A DNA stretch of 64,000 nucleotides from the NCBI GenBank assembly GCA_948500755.1, contig CAOOYH010000001.1, positions 57,253-121,252 of the forward strand. Reading direction: 5' to 3'. A program made the position numbers and the translations under genes. The notes under the pieces are model-generated. The model worked only from the letters and a program-made list of their open reading frames with translations. It searched no databases and was not told where the DNA came from. Positions 44,531 to 54,566 of this stretch are shown here, piece after piece. Source of the DNA: an uncultured Lactobacillus sp. (GTDB lineage Bacteria; Bacillota; Bacilli; Lactobacillales; Lactobacillaceae). How positions within the stretch are numbered: position 1 is the first letter of the stretch; each line of letters starts with the position of its first letter.

Positions 44531-45703
44531 TTATTTCTTACAAATAAAACATCCGACGTCTTTAGTAATGTGGAAACCATCGCTTACTTTATCGTCAACG
44601 TAATTTTTAAATTCATTATAGTGATCGAGTAAAATTGAATTTTGATTACCATGACAAGATAAGATGTAAGAAATCACCGGTGTAGATTCAGACAATTCAA
44701 TCGCATCTTCATACTTATGACAGTTAACATTAGTAAAATCATGAGATAAAATTTCTGCCCCATTGTCTAAGCCAAAGCGATCATACAAGTTAGTTGAAGA
44801 CAAAACAATCTCTGGATTAAATTCTTGAACTAAATCAGTAATTTCATGCATATGCCTCTTAGAATAAGTAGAACACGCAAAAGAAGCGCCCTTTTTCATT
44901 ACTCTCTTTACTTCCTTCAAAGTCCTAGGAATATTGTCACAGTAAAAAAGCATATGGTTAGCAATTACCAAATCAAATGTATTATCCGCAAAAGGTATTT
45001 TTTGTGCATCAAAAACAGCATATTGAAATTCTGCTCTGTCTCCAATCTCATTCTTCGCATCAGCTAAGATACCTTCAGAAATATCAGATAAAACAATGGT
45101 TAATCCTTTTGGAATTCTGTCTAGATTTTGTGCCCATAAAGTACCATTACCCGCACCTAGTTCTAGAATCTTCATCCCCGGCTTTAAGTCTAGTTGTCTA
45201 AATAACCAGTGAAACCATCCCTCTTTATTAAGAGAATAATCCCGGTGAAGCTTGATTCGCGCAGAAATATTAGAAGCATTTTGGTATTGAGTACTTAGAG
45301 ACTGATTCATTGAAGTCAAATGAATCAAGTCTAGCATCTTGCTCCAATCTACTTCGTGCCCTGCCTTCAAAGTGCTACTAGTTGAATCAATAGCTGCAGC
45401 TACATTTTGTATTTCTTTAAGACGTTCTTCCACTAGTCTTTTTTGGATCTGCAGAGAATCGAGTAAAAGTTGTCTGTCCCCTGATCCTAAAGTCATTTCT
45501 CGAATGTCTGTTAAAGAAAATCCAAGATATTTTAATAGAAGAATTTGTTGTAGTTTGGCAAAATCAGCATCAGTGTAGCGTCTTGCACCACTTGCCGTGT
45601 GTGTTGATGGTTTTAATAAATTTTTTTGGTCGTAATAGCGAATTGTACGAATTGAAACATGCGCCTTCTTCGCAAATTCACCGCTTGTGTAGTAAGTCTT
45701 CAA
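44531..45703 (-). CDS. MerR-family regulator fused to a SAM-dependent methyltransferase
   Basis: 390 residues. Residues 1-~110 are a MerR DNA-binding domain (SGEFAKKAHVSIRTIRYYDQ, then GARRYTDADFAKLQQILLLKYLGFSL). Residues ~165-390 are a class I methyltransferase (ILELGAGNGTLWA, LVIANHMLFY, VMKKGASF). In place of the usual small-ligand effector domain there is an enzyme, so methylation or SAM/substrate binding may feed into transcription. The start is TTG at 45703 with a weak ribosome site. A promoter TTGACT-17-TATCAT lies at 45748-45776. The likely target is the MerR-type promoter before rfbB. Confidence 0.82.
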   Translation of the reverse strand: MKTYYTSGEFAKKAHVSIRTIRYYDQKNLLKPSTHTASGARRYTDADFAKLQQILLLKYLGFSLTDIREMTLGSGDRQLLLDSLQIQKRLVEERLKEIQNVAAAIDSTSSTLKAGHEVDWSKMLDLIHLTSMNQSLSTQYQNASNISARIKLHRDYSLNKEGWFHWLFRQLDLKPGMKILELGAGNGTLWAQNLDRIPKGLTIVLSDISEGILADAKNEIGDRAEFQYAVFDAQKIPFADNTFDLVIANHMLFYCDNIPRTLKEVKRVMKKGASFACSTYSKRHMHEITDLVQEFNPEIVLSSTNLYDRFGLDNGAEILSHDFTNVNCHKYEDAIELSESTPVISYILSCHGNQNSILLDHYNEFKNYVDDKVSDGFHITKDVGCFICKK

Positions 45704-45747
45704 ATGATTCGTCTTTTCTAAAATTTACTCAGATAAAAATTTTATTC

Positions 45748-45776
45748 ATGATACATTATATAAATATAAAAGTCAA
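45748..45776 (-). promoter_or_regulatory. Promoter of the MerR-methyltransferase gene
   Basis: On the minus strand, TTGACT (45776-45771), 17 bases, then TATCAT (45753-45748). Confidence 0.6.
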
Positions 45777-46108
45777 AGCAAATCATACATAAACTTCTAA
45801 AAAAGTTTAGCTTCTACACTTTGTTTTAATATCAATAATAGCTACTAAACATATTTATTTTTTACTGTAATACTAATATGAATTTTGAAATTTCTATTTA
45901 ACTTAATATCTTTTTCTTAATATGTAATATTATGTTATTATTCGAATTTAATTTCTTAAAAACTGTATTTCCTGCCATTATAAAAATAGTTCAAATACTT
46001 ATATGAAAAAACTTCAAAAAAGCAAATCGTAAATATAAACTTTTAAAATTCACTTAGAAGCTTTAGATTGTGACTAAACCTTAGAAATTGGTTCATGCAA
46101 AATTTTAT
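45777..46108. other. AT-rich gap between the rfb and EPS operons
   Basis: A very AT-rich stretch with no ribosome site, open frame or clear hairpin that I can support. It separates the MerR gene from a transposase remnant and probably derives from the insertion and decay of that element. Confidence 0.4.
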
Positions 46109-46407
46109 GAATGACTATTCAGGACAAAGATGAAAAGAAAGTTATTCATCTACTTCATTCAAAACAAACTATTAGTAAATAAATGCATAAAACTTTATTA
46201 ACTTTTAAACGTAATTATTCTAAAGTCCTAAACGATATTACATCAACTTATTCTAGTAGTTGTCTTGAAGGAGTTAACCGTAAGATTAAACAAATTGAAC
46301 GTACTGCTTATGCCTATAGAAACTTTTATCCTCTCTTAATTAGAACCAAACTTGAAGAAATTATTGTAAAAGAAAAGGAATCAAACAACTTTTTCCTAGC
46401 TGCTTAA
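46109..46407 (+). pseudogene. ISL3-family transposase, C-terminal remnant
   Basis: The readable end TSTYSSSCLEGVNRKIKQIE and RTAYAYRNFYPLLIRTKLEE is the conserved C-terminus of ISL3-type transposases common in lactobacilli. Just upstream the same frame gives VIHLLHSKQTISK, then a TAA immediately before the Met at 46183 (a likely Gln-to-stop change), with a frameshift further up. No inverted repeats or N-terminal part remain. It is a dead fragment between two sugar operons. Confidence 0.75.
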
Positions 46408-46449
46408 TTCCTTACTAAAATTTTCTATCAACAATATTTGACAAAGAGC

Positions 46450-46492
46450 AAAAAAGGTAGATAAAACATCATCATGTTTCTATCTACCTTTA
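46450..46492 (-). terminator. Terminator of the EPS operon
   Basis: On the minus strand AAAGGTAGATA pairs with TATCTACCTTT, followed by TTTGC. It lies about 110 bases after the wzx stop. Confidence 0.88.
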
Positions 46493-46604
46493 TACTTTAA
46501 GGTATTTGCAAAAGAGTCGATTAAACAATACCTTACCATTAAGAAAATAAATTAACCAAAAGGTTTTTAAGCTATCCTTAGTTATTTAGATAAATTTTCT
46601 TTAA

Positions 46605-48065
46605 CTAATGTCCTTTCAATCTATTGGTCACTTTATCTAAATATTCTAATGCTATTTCATTCTTCAAAAACACCAAAATAGCACCATACATTATCACTGA
46701 GAGCACTACAGATAATGCAGTTCTTAGAATTAAGGATGGAATGCCTATTTTTAGAAGAATACATACTACCACAATCCCCATACAACCTATTATTGAATCT
46801 ACCATACTCTTAAATGTTCGTCGAGATTTCAAAATTGGTCCTATGTAATCCCTACCAGACCATCCATTAAGGAACATTACCATAAATTCAGCAATTACTG
46901 TACTTAAGGCCGTTCCATCATATGACCACAACGGAATAAATATAAAGTTTAGCCCAACATTAATTAATCCAGTAATAACTGTATTTCTTAGAGCCTTTGA
47001 CTCACGCTTTAATGGAATTAAAACACACTGGTTAAAAATAGTACTATAGTTTGAGAAGATAAGTGCCCAAGTAATTATTTGAAGAGACAAAGTACCGTTT
47101 AAATACTTTTTACCAGCTATTATCAAAATTACTTCCTGACTTAACATTACTAAACCAACAGCTGCTGGTAGCCCCAGAATAGATAAACTGTTTATTACTT
47201 CTTGCAAAACATGATTATATTCCCTAACTTTTCGCTTACCAATTAACATTGCTAATCTAGGAATAGTAACTACGAGTAGCCCAGAAATTAACCCACTTAC
47301 AATGGTATAAATTTTTACAGCTACACCATATATCCCAACCGCATAATCATTTTTTAGTAAACCTAAAATAGTAGTATCCGAAGAAACATAGAGAGTAATA
47401 GCTACAGCTGAAGCAAAGATAATTAATATTGGCTTCAAGTGGTACTTCCAATTTGTATCTTTCACCAATTTTATTTTACAAAAAGATTTAGCATGAATAT
47501 AGTTCAAAATATTTGATCCTACGCTAGCGAACACAGTAATTGCTGCATACCAAAGATAATCATTGGGAGAATGAACTAAAAGAAATAGCAATACAATTGA
47601 AATAATTTTAAAAGCTATGCTACGAACAGTAATATATTGATACTCTTCATAAATCGTATAAAGCCATTCAGTACCAATAGTTGTAAAGAACAACTGTAAA
47701 CTAAAGACTAAAATACAAGTTACATAGTTACGTAGATTACTAAATATTAATAAACTTCCAATAAGTAATATATATGCAATTAGGGTTGAAAACATATTGA
47801 TGGTGAAAATCTGACTTGCAAATTCACTAATTTGTTCCTTGTCGTCCCTATATTTTGCCCCTTCACGAACAGCATATGTTGCTACACCTAAACCAGCAAT
47901 AAGAACAAAATAGTTCACATAAGTATTAGAAAAATTGTAAATTCCCATACCATCTACTGATAAGACTCTAGAAACATATGGAAAAGTAATCAACGGAAAG
48001 ATTAAATTTAAAGCACTTCTAAGGCCATTCAGTAGTGCATTAACTCCTAATGACTTTTTTTTCAT
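46605..48065 (-). CDS. wzx: Wzx-type oligosaccharide flippase
   Basis: A 486-residue MOP-superfamily membrane protein with ~12-14 helices (NALLNGLRSALNLIFPLITFPYVSRVL at the start). It moves undecaprenyl-linked repeat units across the membrane. It is the last gene of the EPS operon, after a short intergenic hairpin. Confidence 0.93.
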   Translation of the reverse strand: MKKKSLGVNALLNGLRSALNLIFPLITFPYVSRVLSVDGMGIYNFSNTYVNYFVLIAGLGVATYAVREGAKYRDDKEQISEFASQIFTINMFSTLIAYILLIGSLLIFSNLRNYVTCILVFSLQLFFTTIGTEWLYTIYEEYQYITVRSIAFKIISIVLLFLLVHSPNDYLWYAAITVFASVGSNILNYIHAKSFCKIKLVKDTNWKYHLKPILIIFASAVAITLYVSSDTTILGLLKNDYAVGIYGVAVKIYTIVSGLISGLLVVTIPRLAMLIGKRKVREYNHVLQEVINSLSILGLPAAVGLVMLSQEVILIIAGKKYLNGTLSLQIITWALIFSNYSTIFNQCVLIPLKRESKALRNTVITGLINVGLNFIFIPLWSYDGTALSTVIAEFMVMFLNGWSGRDYIGPILKSRRTFKSMVDSIIGCMGIVVVCILLKIGIPSLILRTALSVVLSVIMYGAILVFLKNEIALEYLDKVTNRLKGH

Positions 48066-48091
48066 AAATCAAAAACTTCCTCTAACCAACC

Positions 48092-48126
48092 AAAATAAGC
48101 TTCATGTTAATTATGAAGCTTGTTTT
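48092..48126 (-). terminator. Hairpin between ugd and wzx (possible attenuator)
   Basis: AAGCTTCAT and ATGAAGCTT pair with a short tail, ATTTTGG, on the minus strand. The T tract is short, so it may be a partial terminator that lowers wzx expression. Confidence 0.5.
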
Positions 48127-48131
48127 GGAAT

Positions 48132-49382
48132 TTAATCTTTTCTAAAAATATCTCTTGTGTAAACTTTATCTTTAACATCATCAAGAATTGGATTATATCT
48201 ATTAGCAATAATTGCATCAGATTCATTCTTAAATTTCTCAAGATCATTCACAACTTCACTTCCAAAGAAAGTAGTACCATCTTCAAGAGTAGGTTCAAAA
48301 ATAATAATTTTTGCTCCTTTCGCTTTAACACGCTTCATAACACCTTGAACTGAACTCTGACGGAAATTATCACTATTAGACTTCATAGTTAATCTATAAA
48401 CTCCAATAGTAACTTGTTTTTCTTCAGCTGGATTATAAGTATTGTTATCATCATAGTCATAATATCCAGCCTTACTTAATACTTGATCAGCAACAAAGTC
48501 TTTTCTAGTATCATTTGATTTTACAATAGCTTCAATTAAGTTCTCTGGGACATCCTTATAGTTTGCAAGCAATTGCTTAGTATCTTTAGGCAAGCAGTAA
48601 CCACCATAACCAAATGATGGATTATTATAATGTGTACCAATACGTGGATCGAGTCCAACACCGTCAATTATTTCTTGTGTATTCAGTCCTTTACTTTCAG
48701 CATAAGTATCTAATTCATTAAAGTAACTTACCCGAAGAGCTAAATATGTATTAGCAAATAATTTAACAGCCTCTGCTTCAGTAAAACCCATGAACAAGGT
48801 TGGTACATCTTTATCTTCAGCACCTTGTTGAAGCAAAGAAGCAAATGTATGAGCAGCATTTACTAGTTTATCATCGTTTTTATCGGTTCCCACCACAATA
48901 CGAGATGGATGTAAATTATCATAAAGTGCATGTCCTTCACGTAAAAATTCCGGGCTAAAGATAATATTATCAGAACCCATTTCTTTACGAATATGATTAG
49001 TATAACCAACTGGAATAGTAGACTTAATAATCATAATAGCATTCGGATTATATTTCTTCACAAGTTTAATGACTGCTTCAACTGCAGATGTATCAAAGAA
49101 ATTCTTTTCACTATCATAATTGGTTGGCGTCGCAATAATTACAAAATCTGATTCTTTATAAGCTGATTCTGCATCTAAAGTAGCTTTTAAATTTAAATCT
49201 TTATTAGCTAAAAAATCTTCAATTTCTTTATCTACAATCGGTGATTTATGATGATTAATTAAATCGACTTTTTCAGGAACTATATCCACAGCAGTAACTT
49301 TGTTATGCTGTGATAACAAAGTTGCTAAGCTTAACCCAACATATCCAGTTCCTGCAACTGCAATTTTATATTGTTTTTCCAT
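48132..49382 (-). CDS. ugd: UDP-glucose 6-dehydrogenase-type nucleotide sugar dehydrogenase
   Basis: 416 residues. The N-terminal AVAGTGYVGLSLA is the NAD motif, IKSTIPVGYT and FSPEFLREG follow, and the catalytic Cys is in FGYGGYCLPKDTKQL near residue 268. It oxidises UDP-glucose (or a close relative) to the uronic acid, providing an acidic sugar for the EPS. Confidence 0.92.
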   Translation of the reverse strand: MEKQYKIAVAGTGYVGLSLATLLSQHNKVTAVDIVPEKVDLINHHKSPIVDKEIEDFLANKDLNLKATLDAESAYKESDFVIIATPTNYDSEKNFFDTSAVEAVIKLVKKYNPNAIMIIKSTIPVGYTNHIRKEMGSDNIIFSPEFLREGHALYDNLHPSRIVVGTDKNDDKLVNAAHTFASLLQQGAEDKDVPTLFMGFTEAEAVKLFANTYLALRVSYFNELDTYAESKGLNTQEIIDGVGLDPRIGTHYNNPSFGYGGYCLPKDTKQLLANYKDVPENLIEAIVKSNDTRKDFVADQVLSKAGYYDYDDNNTYNPAEEKQVTIGVYRLTMKSNSDNFRQSSVQGVMKRVKAKGAKIIIFEPTLEDGTTFFGSEVVNDLEKFKNESDAIIANRYNPILDDVKDKVYTRDIFRKD

Positions 49383-49393
49383 CTATTTTTCCT

Positions 49394-50542
49394 CTATTTC
49401 TTATTTTTAATCATTATTTGCTTATAAAATTCAAATATTTTTTTTGCGGATTGTTCATTAGAAAAAATATTTACAGCTTTTTCCTGTGCCATTTTTGCTT
49501 GGCATACGTACTTACTCTCATCGAGTTCTGCAACTTTATTCATTTTATCTATCAAATCAGCTATTCCATTATCATATGAATAGCCCCCAATTTTTGATAA
49601 TATTTCTTTGGTTCCTCCTGTATTATGTCCTATCACCATACATCCTCTAAAAGCAGCCTCAGCTGTCATTCTTCCAAATCCTTCAAACTTAGAAGCAACG
49701 ATTAGAGCCATAGCATGATCCATTAAGCTACGTACATCATTACGAAATCCTAAAAATTTTATACTATCAGCACAATTTTTAGTTTTAGCAATTTTTTTTA
49801 GTTTTTTTAAGTATTCATTCGTGCCAAAACCTGCAATTAATAATTTATAATCTAAATGTGTTTTATGAAATTCAGCAAAAGCTTTAATAACTTCTTCATG
49901 CCCTTTTTCTGGAGAGACTCTGCTACAACAAAGGAAATATTTTTCTTTAGGAAAAGAAAAATTTGTGTCCTTCTCAGAAAAACATCCATTATATATTACT
50001 TTTGATTTTGGTGAATTATTTAACTGAAAATACTGTTGAATGCCTTCTGTAATAGCAATTGTATAACACGTATTCAATCTCTTTATAAACGCCTTTTTGG
50101 ATGGTTCTATTTCCCATCCAAAATCCTTAGTTTGATATTCGCGCAAATGCCATATATGAGGAATATTCAACTTTTTGCTTACTTTGTAGCCTGCTTGGAT
50201 AACTCCTACATTCGTATGTATAATATCTGGATTCACAAGCTTGACTATTTTTTCAACTTCTTTATTTTCAGGATAGAATCTCAGATTTTCATAAATTCTA
50301 GTCCCCTTTATATATTTTTTTATTTTATTTTGTTGAGAGTCATGATAGTGACTTTTCATAGGGACTGAATACATTTTTTCACAATAAGGACTAATTTTTC
50401 TTTTGAAAACTTTATCAATCTTTTCATCAGGATAAATTATATAACTCTTTACGCCTTTGTCAGAAAGTTCCTTAACTAAATTAATGAAGGAAATATTTGC
50501 ACCACCCATTTTAGTAGAATTTAACAAATACAAAACTTTCAT
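49394..50542 (-). CDS. Glycosyltransferase family 4
   Basis: 382 residues, GT-B fold. It opens MKVLYLLNSTKMGGANISFINLV. The C-terminal half has CCSRVSPEKGHEEVIKAF and the nucleotide-sugar motif EGFGRMTAE (E-x7-E). It is cytoplasmic and adds a sugar to the EPS repeat unit; donor and linkage are unknown. It overlaps wzy by 4 bases. Confidence 0.9.
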   Translation of the reverse strand: MKVLYLLNSTKMGGANISFINLVKELSDKGVKSYIIYPDEKIDKVFKRKISPYCEKMYSVPMKSHYHDSQQNKIKKYIKGTRIYENLRFYPENKEVEKIVKLVNPDIIHTNVGVIQAGYKVSKKLNIPHIWHLREYQTKDFGWEIEPSKKAFIKRLNTCYTIAITEGIQQYFQLNNSPKSKVIYNGCFSEKDTNFSFPKEKYFLCCSRVSPEKGHEEVIKAFAEFHKTHLDYKLLIAGFGTNEYLKKLKKIAKTKNCADSIKFLGFRNDVRSLMDHAMALIVASKFEGFGRMTAEAAFRGCMVIGHNTGGTKEILSKIGGYSYDNGIADLIDKMNKVAELDESKYVCQAKMAQEKAVNIFSNEQSAKKIFEFYKQIMIKNKK

Positions 50543-51753
50543 TTATTTTTTCCTCCTTTAGTAGCTTTAATCTTAACGTAACCATCTGAAAAAGCATATG
50601 CAACCACATACGATAAAATCGGACTGCTTAATCCTGTTTCAAAAATAGAATAAATTAATAAACTTAGAATAATTAAAAATATAAGTTTATTGCTTTCAAT
50701 ACTTTTCATTAATGCACGAAATATAAAAAATAGGAATATAAATCCTACAAATAAACCTTCATTGATAAGTAACTTAATATACAAAGAATCCACCGTAAAA
50801 TAAGTAGAATATGAATATGCTCTATTTAAAACTATATAACTAGAGTCTACAAAATTTACTGGTTGTCCGAATAGTGATATTCCATACCAATGTAATCCTT
50901 CATTTCCCATAAGTAAGCGACTCGAAATAGTAGAACCCAAAGCAGAAACTACATTATTAGTTGGATTTTTCCATACAAAAAATATGTAACTAATTAATAA
51001 TACGAATATAAAAAAGAATGTTAAATATTTTAAAAAAGAATATTTTTTAAATAATTCAAATTCTGCATACATCACGGGTTTACTATTGATACTAATAAAA
51101 ATAGAAAATAAAATAATTAAAAGAATTATAGATGTAGTATAACTTTTAGAATAATAAAGGGTTATAAAAGTACTAAATAACACCAACCATAAATCTTTCC
51201 AAGCTAATCTTCCTAGAGATTTTATAAAATAAAATACTACATTTAACGCTAAAATATATAATGATAGAGTATTGGGATGTAAAAACCCCCATGAATTTCT
51301 GTTTACACTGCCCTCTCTTGTATATGAAATTTGAGGAATTACATGTATAAAATACGAAAATATTACAAATAATAAGTTAAATAAAATTAATATAAAATAT
51401 ATTTGTAAAATTTTTTTTGTATTCTTATCTTTAGCAAAAAATGCTATCGAAACACACATCAAGCCCAAAAAAGAATGGCTTAAATAGTAGCTTAAAAAAG
51501 CTATTATATATGCAAACATAAAAAAAACAAGTTCTAATGAAGAGAAATTACGCATTGTAATAATCCCAAGAATTGTTATTATCTCAATAGATAAAAGATA
51601 AACTTTAGAGACAGGTAGATTAGGATAATAAAAGCTATATGTTGAACTCTTCAGTGTAAAAATAAATAGGTAGATAAATAAAGTAAATGCAAAAATTACA
51701 TACGTCCATTTTTCTTTCTGATTTATTTTGCTTAAACTATTTATATTATTCAT
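50539..51753 (-). CDS. wzy: Wzy-type EPS polymerase
   Basis: 404 residues, almost entirely hydrophobic, with about 11-12 membrane helices and a larger outside loop (~residues 255-310: STISSRLLMGNEGLHWYGIS). This is the usual look of O-antigen/EPS polymerases, which share little sequence identity. Position between glycosyltransferases and the flippase supports it. Confidence 0.85.
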   Translation of the reverse strand: MNNINSLSKINQKEKWTYVIFAFTLFIYLFIFTLKSSTYSFYYPNLPVSKVYLLSIEIITILGIITMRNFSSLELVFFMFAYIIAFLSYYLSHSFLGLMCVSIAFFAKDKNTKKILQIYFILILFNLLFVIFSYFIHVIPQISYTREGSVNRNSWGFLHPNTLSLYILALNVVFYFIKSLGRLAWKDLWLVLFSTFITLYYSKSYTTSIILLIILFSIFISINSKPVMYAEFELFKKYSFLKYLTFFFIFVLLISYIFFVWKNPTNNVVSALGSTISSRLLMGNEGLHWYGISLFGQPVNFVDSSYIVLNRAYSYSTYFTVDSLYIKLLINEGLFVGFIFLFFIFRALMKSIESNKLIFLIILSLLIYSIFETGLSSPILSYVVAYAFSDGYVKIKATKGGKNK

Positions 51754-51773
51754 TAAATACTACTCACTTTTGA

Positions 51774-52361
51774 TTAATTTATTATCTTTAATACCCTAGC
51801 AGGATTTCCACCAACCACAGAATATGGAGGAACATCTTTAGTAACAATTGCCCCGGCTCCTACTATAGAACTTTCACCTATAGTTACCCCCGGCAAAATG
51901 ACTGCATTTTCACAAATCCAGCATTTAGAACCAATTTTAACTTTTCCTTTACTATACAAATTTCTATTATTAGGAGGTAATTTTAAATCCTTTAAATGAG
52001 AAGTTCCATGAGCATGATCGGTAATAAATACTCCGCTTCCAATTAACACATCATCATCAATAGAAATCTCATTAATAGCTCCAATATGACACTTAGAATT
52101 TATTTTTACATTATTACCAATTTTGATTATAGGATTAAAATGTATTCCATTATATTCTTTCCAAGCTTCAATTCTACAATTAGGACCTGCAAAGAAATTA
52201 TCCCCAATGGTAATATTTTCACCACCAATAATGGTTAAGTCTTTTTCAAATATACATTTTACTCCTATTCGTTCTATCTTTTGAACTTCTAAATTAGTTA
52301 AGATTTTACTATTTATTTTTCTTATTTTTCTAATTATTTTTCCATAAATCTGAATATTCAT
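51774..52361 (-). CDS. Hexapeptide-repeat O-acetyltransferase
   Basis: 195 residues with left-handed beta-helix repeats (IGNNVKINSKCHIGAI, VLIGSGVFITD, IGSKCWICENAVILPGVTIG). The catalytic His is in DHAHGTSH and the end is VVGGNPARVLK, as in the NodL/CysE/WbbJ group. It probably acetylates a sugar of the repeat unit. It overlaps the upstream gene by one base. Confidence 0.9.
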   Translation of the reverse strand: MNIQIYGKIIRKIRKINSKILTNLEVQKIERIGVKCIFEKDLTIIGGENITIGDNFFAGPNCRIEAWKEYNGIHFNPIIKIGNNVKINSKCHIGAINEISIDDDVLIGSGVFITDHAHGTSHLKDLKLPPNNRNLYSKGKVKIGSKCWICENAVILPGVTIGESSIVGAGAIVTKDVPPYSVVGGNPARVLKIIN

Positions 52362-53599
52362 TAATTATCTAGCCCATGCACATAAAACTGCTTCAATTCG
52401 TTAAACACTACATCAAACTGCTTATCGTCATTCACATATTTAGTATCCAGATCAAAAGTTGGATTCTTATAGTTTTTTATAGCATCATTAAGTACCCTTG
52501 CTAGATTATAAAAATTTAGATTATTCACTGATATAATATTAGGACTAAATGATGATAAATCTTTACATTCAAAAGAATTAGTTATAGTTTTCACACCAAA
52601 TGTAGCCATTTCTAATGGCGGGTAGCTTGGATGCGGTGAACACATTAAGGAAACTCCTAATTTACTTTGTAATAATAAATTCGAATATTCTTCCAAACTG
52701 AGCTTTCCTAACGACTTAAGTGTAAAATGGTTTCCTAAAGATATATCTTTATGCTTTTCTCCAATTGAAATAAAATTCCAATCTTTTGAAATATCATACT
52801 GCTCTACTAGAATCTTAAAAGCCTTTACTGCAATTTCAAATTCATTACGGCTAGTAGATGGACGACCATATAATAATATATTATTCTTTCTTTTTTGATT
52901 TAAAGATGATTTTTTTAATATATCGGCCATAGACGAATTTAGAACAGGATCAAAATATAATTCTTTATCAAATTTATATTCATGCTTATCCATAAACTTT
53001 TTTAAATTATTTGAATTGAAAACTGCAACTGTGTTTCCTGTTTTGTAAGTTGACTCTGCCAAAGTATAATCTGATGACCAATTTGCAAAACCTGGTTCAA
53101 AATCTTGAATTAAATATATAATATCACTCTTATTACCAAAATTTATTTGTTGAAAGCTAGTCACATCAGAAATAATAAAATGAGTATCCCAAGAAGTAGT
53201 TACAAAAATATCAGTCTTACGAACAGGTAACGTATTACTTAAGCGCCACTTCTCATCAGCAGCAACTAATACATCACTTGAAGTAGTATAATCCTCTGCA
53301 GCATTTTTTAATGTGTAATTCGGATATTCTCTTTTTATGTTGCTACCCAATGGTGCATCTATAGTAATTACACGTTTTTCAGCATTCAAAGTTGTTGCCA
53401 ATTCATCAAAAAAATGAAAAGCTGTACTTATACCACCATAAACAAATTTTTTATCTATTTTAGGTAAAACCAAATTAAGTCTAATATTTCCATTATTCAC
53501 TACTGATTTACGGTATTTTACAGGTGTGAGTCTAGTAAAATTAACATCACCATAATTATTAATCTTCTTCTGTGCAAATTTAACAACTTTATCTATCAT
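52361..53599 (-). CDS. WsaF-like (rhamnosyl)transferase, GT-B fold
   Basis: 412 residues. The segment LPKIDKKFVYGGISTAFHFFDEL and the C-terminal KLGVSLMCSPHPSYPPLEMATFGVKTITN match the WsaF-like rhamnosyltransferase group. A rhamnosyltransferase would fit the linked rfbBACD genes. The assignment rests on remembered motifs, so the sugar specificity is tentative. Confidence 0.72.
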   Translation of the reverse strand: MIDKVVKFAQKKINNYGDVNFTRLTPVKYRKSVVNNGNIRLNLVLPKIDKKFVYGGISTAFHFFDELATTLNAEKRVITIDAPLGSNIKREYPNYTLKNAAEDYTTSSDVLVAADEKWRLSNTLPVRKTDIFVTTSWDTHFIISDVTSFQQINFGNKSDIIYLIQDFEPGFANWSSDYTLAESTYKTGNTVAVFNSNNLKKFMDKHEYKFDKELYFDPVLNSSMADILKKSSLNQKRKNNILLYGRPSTSRNEFEIAVKAFKILVEQYDISKDWNFISIGEKHKDISLGNHFTLKSLGKLSLEEYSNLLLQSKLGVSLMCSPHPSYPPLEMATFGVKTITNSFECKDLSSFSPNIISVNNLNFYNLARVLNDAIKNYKNPTFDLDTKYVNDDKQFDVVFNELKQFYVHGLDN

Positions 53600-53613
53600 T
53601 TTTACTTTCTAAC

Positions 53614-54513
53614 CTACTTTAATATATCATTAATCCATTTTTTATACGTATACTCAGACAAAAGTTCAGAATTTATCTCTTGATATTCTTCTTTTAAAAA
53701 TGCTTTTATATTTCGCTTATCCTTACCCAATATATAAAAATTATTTTCATTATAAAATGGAAAATTTCTTATGTTTTCATTATTTGTAATAAGTTTTTTT
53801 CCGTAAAATAGAGCTTCCATTGTCCGCAGTGTCAACCCAGTTTGTCCAGAAATATTTAATTCTAAAATTGCACTATATGCATTTGAAATATCAATAACTT
53901 TTTCGTAGTCAATCGGTCTATCAACTAATTTAATCCCATAATTCGCTGAATAATAACTTTTTTGAGCATCTTTCTGTAAAGTGAAATTATAAGAAATATT
54001 ATTTTTATGTAATTGCTGAGCAACTTTTTTTAATATCTTATACCTATTTTTATCGTAGCCAACATAAACTACTCCATCTTTTTTATTGATGCTTGACAGA
54101 GGTTTTGGAATATAGAATTGTTCTAAAAAATTAATATTATTGTCTGCAGCATATTTTTTATCAAAACAATATATAGTAGCGTATTTCTTGTAAAGATTTA
54201 CATCAAAATTAGGTATATTCCATAACCAAATTTTAATATTACAAGTTCTATTGACGAAAATTATCCATTTAACTAATGTCAATGACAAAACTCTATCAAA
54301 AATAACAATATTGTCATATTCTTTTATACTTTTTTTCCAGTTTCCTAGCCAAAAAGTATATAAAGGAAAAATCTGTAATTTATTGATCACTCTTCTAAAA
54401 AATTCGAATTTTCCCTTTTTTATAGTCCCAATATCAACATTGTTATTTTTCATATGTCTGGAAAAATATCTTTCAAAACTATCTTCATTACTTTTTATAA
54501 TTAGAGTTTTCAA
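53614..54513 (-). CDS. Putative GT-B glycosyltransferase
   Basis: About 299 residues. The N-terminal half is weakly conserved. The C-terminal half has KKDGVVYVGYDKNRYKILKK and ISGQTGLTLRTMEALFYGKKLITNN, like the nucleotide-binding half of CgeB/LPS-type transferases. The longest reading starts at ATG 54549, but TTG 54513 (MKTLIIKSNED) has AGGAG seven bases upstream and is preferred. Donor and acceptor are unknown. Confidence 0.7.
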   Translation of the reverse strand: MKTLIIKSNEDSFERYFSRHMKNNNVDIGTIKKGKFEFFRRVINKLQIFPLYTFWLGNWKKSIKEYDNIVIFDRVLSLTLVKWIIFVNRTCNIKIWLWNIPNFDVNLYKKYATIYCFDKKYAADNNINFLEQFYIPKPLSSINKKDGVVYVGYDKNRYKILKKVAQQLHKNNISYNFTLQKDAQKSYYSANYGIKLVDRPIDYEKVIDISNAYSAILELNISGQTGLTLRTMEALFYGKKLITNNENIRNFPFYNENNFYILGKDKRNIKAFLKEEYQEINSELLSEYTYKKWINDILK

Positions 54514-54566
54514 AATACATCTCCTATACTCTAACCTTATTCGGTCCATCGATATAAATTAATTCT

